Positions 5,159-10,753 of a stretch of DNA of 10,753 nt are shown in pieces. Made by a program: the position numbers and the translations under genes. This stretch comes from Akkermansiaceae bacterium (lineage in GTDB: Bacteria > Verrucomicrobiota > Verrucomicrobiia > Verrucomicrobiales > Akkermansiaceae), in assembly GCA_025457805.1 (NCBI GenBank), contig JALOTR010000037.1, positions 1-10,753 on the forward strand. The letters are read 5' to 3'. The notes beneath the pieces were generated by a model. It worked only from the letters and a program-made list of their open reading frames with translations, was not told the DNA's origin and did no database searches. Every line of letters begins with the position of its first letter. Positions within the stretch are counted from its first letter, which is position 1.

Positions 5159-7792
5159 TCAGCGGGAGACAGCGATGCGGAGGAAACGCCGGGGCGCATC
5201 GGTCGGGGCGAGCAAATCGCGGATCAGCACCGATTTGAGCCCGGCGCTGGGCGCATCCCCGGAGAGGTAGCCGGGACCGGTGAAAGGCTGGCCCGTGGTG
5301 GATGTGGCGAGGGTGGACCAGGGACCGGCGAGGTCGGAAGCCACTTGCACAGAGGCGCTTGCATCGTTGCGCTCCGGATTGCGTGGCACGGCGATTTGCA
5401 ATCGCCCATTCAACCATTCCGCCGCGGGCACCGCGAGGGGAGAGCTCAGCACCGGGCTGGAGCCGAGGAAATATTCCACCAGATTGGCGAGACCGTCCGC
5501 GTCCGGATCGCCCAGATCCGGCGCATGGCGATCGCCGAGTTCATTGAGCTTCCAGGTCCGCAAGGGGGTGATGAGCGAGAGTTGGAAAAGCGTGCCACCG
5601 CCGCCCGCTCCGCCGCCGGGGGTGAGGCCGAGCAGGTCGCCATGGGGGAGCTCGACAAGTCCTCCGTGGTGGGCAAGGGCGGAATCATCCGACGCCAGCG
5701 CCTGGCCTGGGACTGCGGCGGAATTTCCGGTAAACGAGGCGATCATTTCCAAGCCCGTGGCCGGCAAAAACCGGAACACGCCTCCCGAAGAAGAAGTGGT
5801 GAAACCATAGATGGCTCCATCCGTCCCGGCCAGCAGGGGGCCGCCGGGCGCGCTGCCTTGGGCGGGGGAGAATGAGGCGACGACCGACCAGGTATCGTTG
5901 GCAGGCTGGATGCGGATCAGAGCGCCGCCATTGAAACTCCCCCCGGCGCTGCAGGTGCCGTAGATGAAACCATCCGTGCCCAACACCAGCCCGCCCAGCG
6001 GCAAACGCGGGCCGGTCGCGGTGAAATCCGCGATCACGCTGTAGGTTCCGAGCGGGTTGACTTTGTAGAGCACGCCCACATTGGCGGTGCCGCCGAGCGC
6101 TGTGGCGCCGTAGAAGGATTGATTGGCCGCGCGGACGATGGGCCCGCGGGGTTCGCGCCCAGGGTTGGTTCCGGTGGTGCCGGTGAAGGAGAAAATCCGG
6201 GTGCGGACTCCGCCGGTCGTGATTTTGTAAAATGTCCCTCGCGCGGATGCGCCGCCTTCGCGGGCGACCCCGTAAAACGCGCCATCGGAACCCTGAATCA
6301 ACGGCCCCTCGGCAAGGCTGCCCTGAGTGGTATTGAAGCTCGCGAGCAGCGTGGTCCCGGTGTTGGCATTCCAGGTAAAAGCGGACCCGCGCGCACTGGC
6401 CGCTCCCCGGGCGCAGATGCCGATGAACCCGCCATTGAAGGGACTCAGCGCCCCGTCCAGCGTCTCACCCAAGGTCCCGCCGATGGCCGTGGCTGCGAAA
6501 TTTCCTAGGGCGGGATCATACGACAAAACCACCCCACCTCCAAGATTGCCACCCGCGGCGAGGGGCAGGAGAAATTTTCCCAAGCCATCTGCCACCGGCG
6601 CGCCCGAGGGGATGAATCCCTCCACCGGAGAAAGCCCGGCGGTGGCCGTGAAAACGCCACTCGCTGGCACCAGCGTGAAGGCCCGGCCGAGATTGCCCGC
6701 GCCGCCCGCGCTGGTGATCCCATGCAGCAGTCCGGCAGGATCGGCCACAAGGCCCGCCCGCGGTGCCGCCCCATCGGCTCCGGAGAAATGATGCAGCACG
6801 GTGTGCACGCCCGCGGCGGTCATCCGGAACAAGGTGCCGATGCCCGAGGTGCCGCCCGTCGCGGTGGTGCCATACAAATTCGCATCCGCCGCCTCGACGA
6901 GCGGCCCCGCCGGTTGGGAACCGCTGGGATCGGAAAACGATCGCAGCGAAGCAAACACCGGCGTCGTCACGGTGGTCAGAGAAAACGCCGTGCCGAATCC
7001 CGCCGTGCCGCCAAACTCCGTGGTTCCCAGCAATTTCCCCGAAGAATGGAGCATCAGCCCCGCCGCCGGATTCGCCCCCGGCCGCAGTCCCGTGGTGCCG
7101 GTGAAGCTGAACAAGGAAACAAAGCCGCCGCTCGTCGGAATCCGGAATGCGGTGCCCAATCCGCCCGTGCCGCCGGCTCGGGTCAGGCCGTAAAGCGTGT
7201 TTCCCACCGCGACGAGCCGGCCTACCGGTTCCGAGCCGTCGGTTCCTGAAAAGGTATGCAGCGTGGTCAGGACACCGGCCGTGGTGAGTTTGAAAACCGT
7301 GCCATGCCCGTTCGCCCCGCCGCCGCGGGCGATGCCATAGAGCGCGCCGTCGCTGTGAAGCATCAAGCCGGCAGGCACCGAGCCGTTGGTCCCGCTGAAA
7401 TCGATCAGCTTCGCAAAGACCCCGGTCGCGGGCTGATAGCTGAAAACCGTGCCAAAGCCCAGCGTGCCGCCGGCACTCGCCGTGCCGTAAAGCAGGCCGC
7501 CCGCGCCCGTCACCAGCGGCGAGACTGCTCCGGATCCATCGGCGGTTTGCAAGTGACGCAGCGTTTCCAGACTCCCGCCGTTGATCCGGAAAAGCGTGCC
7601 CGCCCCATTCGCCCCGCCGGAGGGAGTGCTGCCGTAGAAATTTCCATCCGCGTGCCGGACGAGCGTGGCGGAGGGATTGGCCCCCGGTTTTTCGAAACTT
7701 TTCAGCAAGGTGAAATCCCAGGCCGCCGCCGCAATTCCGGGCATCCCCATGCAGGCAAGGGCAAATACGGCAGCACGAAACGAGGTGGCCAT
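5159..7792 (-). CDS. Exported GloVer-repeat protein (TIGR03803-type, 877 aa)
   Basis: A secreted or surface protein made of tandem GloVer repeats, named for Gloeobacter and Verrucomicrobia; its function is not known. Residues 1-23 are a signal peptide ending AAA. I count 14 units by the YGxxxxGGxxGxGTxF motif. Its YG (or LG/HG/IG) falls at 53, 102, 152, 201, 255, 307, 357, 408, 457, 507, 561, 611, 662 and 721, a period of about 50 residues. Between motifs each unit usually carries FSGTxGxxPxxxL. Units 8 and 9 are degenerate, unit 13 is shortened, and the rest are well kept. Residues 760-780 (GDPDADGLANLVEYFLGSSP) resemble a thrombospondin-type-3 linker that commonly precedes C-terminal domains in such proteins. 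Residues 785-877 form a beta-rich C-terminal domain ending RRFLRIAVSR. Repeats of this kind suggest a beta-propeller, which is inference. The ATG at 7792 is supported by the signal peptide right after it. It is the first of three same-strand exported-protein genes. Confidence 0.9.
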   Translation of the reverse strand: MATSFRAAVFALACMGMPGIAAAAWDFTLLKSFEKPGANPSATLVRHADGNFYGSTPSGGANGAGTLFRINGGSLETLRHLQTADGSGAVSPLVTGAGGLLYGTASAGGTLGFGTVFSYQPATGVFAKLIDFSGTNGSVPAGLMLHSDGALYGIARGGGANGHGTVFKLTTAGVLTTLHTFSGTDGSEPVGRLVAVGNTLYGLTRAGGTGGLGTAFRIPTSGGFVSLFSFTGTTGLRPGANPAAGLMLHSSGKLLGTTEFGGTAGFGTAFSLTTVTTPVFASLRSFSDPSGSQPAGPLVEAADANLYGTTATGGTSGIGTLFRMTAAGVHTVLHHFSGADGAAPRAGLVADPAGLLHGITSAGGAGNLGRAFTLVPASGVFTATAGLSPVEGFIPSGAPVADGLGKFLLPLAAGGNLGGGVVLSYDPALGNFAATAIGGTLGETLDGALSPFNGGFIGICARGAASARGSAFTWNANTGTTLLASFNTTQGSLAEGPLIQGSDGAFYGVAREGGASARGTFYKITTGGVRTRIFSFTGTTGTNPGREPRGPIVRAANQSFYGATALGGTANVGVLYKVNPLGTYSVIADFTATGPRLPLGGLVLGTDGFIYGTCSAGGSFNGGALIRIQPANDTWSVVASFSPAQGSAPGGPLLAGTDGAIYGFTTSSSGGVFRFLPATGLEMIASFTGNSAAVPGQALASDDSALAHHGGLVELPHGDLLGLTPGGGAGGGGTLFQLSLITPLRTWKLNELGDRHAPDLGDPDADGLANLVEYFLGSSPVLSSPLAVPAAEWLNGRLQIAVPRNPERNDASASVQVASDLAGPWSTLATSTTGQPFTGPGYLSGDAPSAGLKSVLIRDLLAPTDAPRRFLRIAVSR

Positions 7793-7923
7793 GAGGACGC
7801 ACCAGTTGGGCGACGGAACGGACCAAAACTCAAGCTGAAACGCGGTTCACCGTTGCGCTTGTAACCGTTCGGTTACGGAAACGGCATTGCAGACCGGGCG
7901 GGCTTTTGGTTTTTCCTCTCCGC
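7793..7923. promoter_or_regulatory. Divergent intergenic region between the GloVer and WAxxDP genes
   Basis: This 131-base gap must carry both start regions. It contains the hairpin GTAACC-GTTC-GGTTAC at 7861-7876, with nearby CGGTTCACCGTT and GGAAACGG giving several CCGTT/AACGG half-sites. Before the plus-strand start, TTTCCT at 7912-7917 lies 6 bases from the ATG, but its only -35 candidate (TTGCAG at 7887) is poor. Confidence 0.4.
7861..7876. repeat. Inverted repeat GTAACC-GTTC-GGTTAC, possible operator
   Basis: A perfect 6-bp inverted repeat with a 4-base spacer lies in the middle of the divergent region, 48 bases before the plus-strand start and 69 bases before the minus-strand start. 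Its position suits a regulator site acting on both genes; a chance palindrome of this length cannot be excluded. Confidence 0.4.
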
Positions 7924-9399
7924 ATGTTCAGGTTGCGCCTCCCTCGGAATGGCTCGCCGCTCGCCAATGCCTTGCTGGTATTGGCAGGTGTGGTGGCCGG
8001 GGTGGGTATTTCCATGCTTCCAGACGACCCGCAGATCCCCGCGCAATCCCGCATGGATCTCCGGGAGCGGAAACCGGATCGAGCCGCCAAATTGGCCCCG
8101 ATCCATGATTCCCAACGGCTTGTGTCCGATCACGCGGCAGGAGCCACCTCGCTCGATGAGGATGAGACTCCGACTTGGCAACTCAGCACCCAGGAACGCG
8201 GACAGCATTTCCGCGAGGCCGGAGCACAGGCCGCGAAGGAGGATCTGCACCAGGCACTCGCCTCCGCCACCGCGATGGAATCTGCACAGGATCGCTTGGA
8301 TTTCTATCGGGGCATCTTTGGCGAGTGGGCGAAGGACGACGCCGAGGGCGCTCTTTCCCACGCACAATCCGAGTTTCCGGCCGGCCAACTCCGCTCCGAA
8401 GTCATCGGCATCGCCATGAACAAGTGGGGCCAGGAGCGCCCTCGCGATGCCTGGCTGTGGGCGGAGAAAAACCTCCAGGGCCCGCTCAAGGAACGCGCCC
8501 TCACCGATCTCACCGTGGGCTGGACCCGCCGGAATCCCACCGAAGCCGCCACCTGGTTGGCTGCCAGCGGCTTGACGTCGCAAACCCTTTTCACCGCGCT
8601 GCCCGGCACCTGGGCCGAATCCGATCCAGTCGCCGCCGCAGCGTGGGTGAAAGGGCTTCCCCCCGGCAAACCCCGGGATACGGCAGAAGTCGTCGTGGCA
8701 GGCGTCATCGCCGAAGACGATCCCGCCGGGGCGGCGGACGAATATAAAGGAACCATCGACGAGGGTAACAATCCCGCCGTCGCCTTCACCATCGCCAATA
8801 TCTGGGCCTCCACCGATCCCGCCGCCGCCGCCGAGTGGGTCGCCACTCTTCCCGAAGGCCCCAGCAAACAGGAAGCCGCCGCCACACTGGCCACCGTATG
8901 GGCCAGCAGCGATATCAAGGGAGCCGTCGGCTGGACCAATCAAATTCAGGACCCACTCGTGAAAAAGCAGGTGGTTTCCAACATCGGCACCACTTGGGCC
9001 GCCATCGATCCCGCTGCTGCCTTGGAATGGCTGGACGCGCAGCCGCGGGAAATCGCGACCGATGGCATCACGGGCGCATTTTATTCATGGGCCGGCACCG
9101 ATCCCGTTGGCCTGCGCGAGTGGATCGATGCCGGAGACACAGGCACCCATACCGACCGCGCCCGCCAAAGCCTCGCCGATGTGCTCAGCCAGCAGAACCT
9201 TCCGGATGCCCTCGACCTCGCCCTCGGTATGACTTCCGAGGTCGCCCGCGATCAAGCCGCAGCCCGCTATTTCCGCGAGTGGCGCAAGCGCGATGACGCC
9301 TCAGCCCAGGATTGGCTGGATGCGAATTGGGCCAGCCTGCCAGATAGCACCCGCGGCGAACTCGCCAAGGAGCAGGCACGCATCGCCGTGCAGAAGTAG
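7924..9399 (+). CDS. Membrane-anchored WAxxDP-repeat alpha-solenoid protein (491 aa)
   Basis: I recognise the repeat style but no named family or function. A short basic N-terminus is followed by one membrane segment at about 13-32 (ANALLVLAGVVAGVGISML), with no clear cleavage site, so the bulk probably sits in the periplasm on a single anchor. From about 100 to the end run eleven helical-looking units with consensus A..xWAxxDPxAAxxWxxxLP. The marker positions are 135, 168, 200, 230, 262, 294, 326, 358, 389, 421 and 453, a period of 30-33 residues. In units 5 and 10 the Trp is replaced. The best kept units are 4-8 (for example WAESDP, WASTDP, WAAIDP, WAGTDP). This spacing resembles TPR- or SEL1-like solenoids that serve as protein-binding scaffolds. 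The ATG at 7924 is preferred over a TTG at 7906 that adds six residues. No Shine-Dalgarno sequence is seen. It is transcribed away from the GloVer gene and converges on the phosphoesterase gene. Confidence 0.85.
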   Translation: MFRLRLPRNGSPLANALLVLAGVVAGVGISMLPDDPQIPAQSRMDLRERKPDRAAKLAPIHDSQRLVSDHAAGATSLDEDETPTWQLSTQERGQHFREAGAQAAKEDLHQALASATAMESAQDRLDFYRGIFGEWAKDDAEGALSHAQSEFPAGQLRSEVIGIAMNKWGQERPRDAWLWAEKNLQGPLKERALTDLTVGWTRRNPTEAATWLAASGLTSQTLFTALPGTWAESDPVAAAAWVKGLPPGKPRDTAEVVVAGVIAEDDPAGAADEYKGTIDEGNNPAVAFTIANIWASTDPAAAAEWVATLPEGPSKQEAAATLATVWASSDIKGAVGWTNQIQDPLVKKQVVSNIGTTWAAIDPAAALEWLDAQPREIATDGITGAFYSWAGTDPVGLREWIDAGDTGTHTDRARQSLADVLSQQNLPDALDLALGMTSEVARDQAAARYFREWRKRDDASAQDWLDANWASLPDSTRGELAKEQARIAVQK

Positions 9400-9415
9400 T
9401 CGCGGAAGCTCGCGA
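9400..9415. terminator. Short hairpin filling the gap between convergent stop codons
   Basis: TCGCG (9400-9404) pairs with CGCGA (9411-9415) around a 6-base loop, exactly filling the 16-base space between the WAxxDP gene stop and the phosphoesterase stop. The stem is only 5 bp and no U-tract follows on either strand, so it is a weak terminator at best. Confidence 0.3.
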
Positions 9416-10612
9416 TCAGGCAGGGGAAATTTTCACATCGTGGATCACCTTGCCGTCGAGGTCGCGCATGATGAGGCTGAGTTTTTCCCCATCCGCCTTG
9501 CCCTCGATCCAGCGGGCAGCAGCCGGTTTCGGACCGCCGGAAATGAGCTGGCCGTAGGGAAACCGATCATCCGCCGGAATCCATGCTTCCTCGTGGGTGT
9601 GGCCGGATATCACGACCTGCGCACCCCATTTCACGAGCGCATCGTTCCACTCCGCGCGGCATTCCCGGGCGAAATGGTTGTAGCCGCCGCCAGCGAAATT
9701 CGGTTCGCCATGTTCGCGGATCCAGCGCAGCGGGATGTGGCAGAAAACAACCTTGTAGGGTGCGGATTTGATTTCAGGGAGTTGGGTGATTTTTTCCAAC
9801 CACTTTGCCTGCTCGGCACGCAGGGCCTGGAATGCCACCCGGCCTGCAAAGCCAGGATGAGCGTCCGGCTTGTCCTCTCCGGTGTGCAGGCTGATGAAGG
9901 CCGCCGGGCCGTTGCGGAAGGCATAAAATGGGCGTCCATGCGGCATGGCCATCATGTCCTTCACGCGGAATGCCCACTTGCCACGCACGTCGTGATTTCC
10001 CCAAGTGAGCAGCACCGGGCGACCCGCCGAAATGTCCTGACCCGCAGGATGAAGCAGCGTGGGCACCAGCCATTCCTCCTTGTGCCAATCGTTGCAGGTG
10101 TCGCCATTCCACAACAGGAAATCCGCAGACGGCGTCACTTCGTGAAGCTTGCGGATGGTTTCATCGTTCTGGTGCGTGTCATTCCACACCACGAAGCTCG
10201 CGGCTGCCGCTGCGGGATCGAGCGTGCGGAATTTTTTCCACGCTGTTTCCTCGCGCGCCTTGTCGCCGTCGCCGGACTCCACCACCACGCGGAGTTCATG
10301 CTTTTTCCCCGCCTCCAATCCTTCGAGCCGCACCCGCAGGATCGAGTCGCCCTGCGGCACAAATCCGAAATCATCCGCCGCACAGCGATGCGTCTCAGCA
10401 CCGCCCTCCAGCCGCCATTCCACCCAGCCACGGCACAGGCGCGTCACCGACCACACCACTTCCACTCCATCACTGCGCGGAGCCATCACCACGGCAGGCG
10501 TGGCCATGAGTTTCTGCGGTAGAGGGGGTTCACCCGACTCGGCACCGAGTGCCACACTTCCGATTCCTGCGGTAATGGATCCTGTCATAAACGAGCGCCT
10601 GTCCAAATTCAT
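9416..10612 (-). CDS. Tat-exported calcineurin-like metallophosphoesterase with N-terminal FN3-like domain (398 aa)
   Basis: A probable exported phosphatase or phosphodiesterase that uses two metal ions; the substrate cannot be read from the sequence. The N-terminus has a Tat signal (DRRSFM at 4-9, mild hydrophobic stretch, LGA at 22-24). Residues about 38-131 look like a fibronectin-III or purple-acid-phosphatase-type N-terminal domain. The metallophosphoesterase core follows with its metal ligands in the usual order: DTH (145-147), NGD (169-171), GNHD (206-209), His292 in CHIPLR, and GHTH (337-340). All ligands are present, so the enzyme should be active. The start is fixed by the twin-arginine motif immediately after the ATG. 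The gene converges on the WAxxDP gene and diverges from a probable gene at 10714. Alternatives within the superfamily (alkaline phosphatase, nucleotidase, phospholipid phosphatase) cannot be separated here. Confidence 0.93.
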   Translation of the reverse strand: MNLDRRSFMTGSITAGIGSVALGAESGEPPLPQKLMATPAVVMAPRSDGVEVVWSVTRLCRGWVEWRLEGGAETHRCAADDFGFVPQGDSILRVRLEGLEAGKKHELRVVVESGDGDKAREETAWKKFRTLDPAAAAASFVVWNDTHQNDETIRKLHEVTPSADFLLWNGDTCNDWHKEEWLVPTLLHPAGQDISAGRPVLLTWGNHDVRGKWAFRVKDMMAMPHGRPFYAFRNGPAAFISLHTGEDKPDAHPGFAGRVAFQALRAEQAKWLEKITQLPEIKSAPYKVVFCHIPLRWIREHGEPNFAGGGYNHFARECRAEWNDALVKWGAQVVISGHTHEEAWIPADDRFPYGQLISGGPKPAAARWIEGKADGEKLSLIMRDLDGKVIHDVKISPA

Positions 10613-10622
10613 ACCGGGTGCG

Positions 10623-10651
10623 ATACTGGGCAGCGCCGGATTTCATTTCAA
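10623..10651 (-). promoter_or_regulatory. Weak promoter candidate of the metallophosphoesterase gene
   Basis: On the minus strand TTGAAA (complement of 10646-10651) is followed by CAGTAT after 17 bases (complement of 10623-10628), or by TATCGC after 20 bases (complement of 10620-10625). Either would place transcription start within a few bases of the ATG at 10612. The -10 match is poor; the same TTGAAA hexamer is used in the promoter candidate at 120. Confidence 0.25.
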
Positions 10652-10677
10652 GCCCGGCACCGCGGCTCAAAGCAAGG

Positions 10678-10707
10678 CTGGCATCGCCTTGTCCCTTCCG
10701 CTAGCCT
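10678..10707 (+). promoter_or_regulatory. Promoter candidate of the last gene, TAGCCT next to the start codon
   Basis: CTGGCA (10678-10683, four of six matches to TTGACA) is followed after 18 bases by TAGCCT (10702-10707), which ends 6 bases before the GTG at 10714. TAGCCT and its distance to the start codon repeat the arrangement upstream of the DUF2237 gene. The -35 element is weak. Confidence 0.3.
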
Positions 10708-10713
10708 CTCCAC

Positions 10714-10753
10714 GTGATCGCCAAGCGCAAAATCCGCTACCCCGTTTCCCAAG
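10714..10753 (+). CDS. Probable start of a gene cut by the window edge
   Basis: A GTG at 10714 opens a frame with no stop to the end of the window (13 codons: MIAKRKIRYPVSQ). The reasons for calling it are the preceding TAGCCT element at the same distance as at the DUF2237 gene and the divergent arrangement with the phosphoesterase gene. The basic start is unremarkable and no family can be named from so few residues. Confidence 0.4.
   Translation, partial: MIAKRKIRYPVSQ

Noticed and set aside
5040..5417. Upstream extension of the protein B frame
   Set aside because: It overlaps the end of the GloVer gene, is Arg/Pro-rich and has no similarity to protein A; the signal peptide begins at 5039.
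6516..7826. A 436-codon second minus-strand frame inside the GloVer gene
   Set aside because: It is an Arg/His-rich frame-shifted shadow of the GC-rich repeat gene, without its own signal peptide or motif.
9293..10522. A 409-codon plus-strand open frame covering most of the phosphoesterase gene
   Set aside because: The minus strand encodes a complete Tat-exported phosphoesterase with all metal ligands; the plus frame shows no recognisable domain and overlaps the WAxxDP gene.

Overview
The window looks like chromosomal DNA of a high-GC bacterium, most likely a member of the Verrucomicrobiota. The main pointers are a long exported protein built from GloVer (TIGR03803-type) tandem repeats, two exported thrombospondin-type-3-like Asp-rich proteins, a membrane-anchored WAxxDP solenoid protein, a Tat-exported phosphoesterase, and the absence of clear Shine-Dalgarno sequences at almost every start. 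No rRNA, tRNA, CRISPR array, transposase, phage gene or integration site is visible. The phylum call is an inference from family content, not from a marker gene.

Layout. Bases 1-152 are non-coding, with three CTTGGCG copies and a promoter-like TTGAAA-N16-TAGCCT ending just before the first start codon. A plus-strand pair follows: a DUF2237 protein (153-515) and a SelO/YdiU-type protein adenylyltransferase (530-1999). A strong hairpin (2017-2048) separates them from three exported proteins on the minus strand. Read in transcription order these are the GloVer-repeat protein (7792 to 5159), Asp-rich protein B (5039 to 3612) and its paralogue Asp-rich protein A (3394 to 2078). B is followed by its own perfect 15-bp hairpin and preceded by a plausible promoter, so the three are adjacent but probably not one simple operon. 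A 131-bp divergent region with a GTAACC/GGTTAC hairpin leads to the plus-strand WAxxDP-repeat protein (7924-9399). That gene converges, with a 16-bp gap, on a minus-strand metallophosphoesterase (10612 to 9416). The last 40 bases probably hold the start of another plus-strand gene.

How the genes may work together. DUF2237 and SelO look co-transcribed. SelO enzymes AMPylate proteins linked to redox balance, and the DUF2237 protein carries six cysteines, so a shared redox or stress role is possible but unproven. The rest is dominated by cell-envelope or secreted proteins. The most distinctive material is the A/B pair. Each has an acidic, probably Ca2+-binding repeat region with a 15-residue register, followed by two copies of a roughly 90-105-residue beta-rich domain I do not recognise, giving four copies in the window. 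There is no complete obvious defence, mobile or biosynthetic system here.
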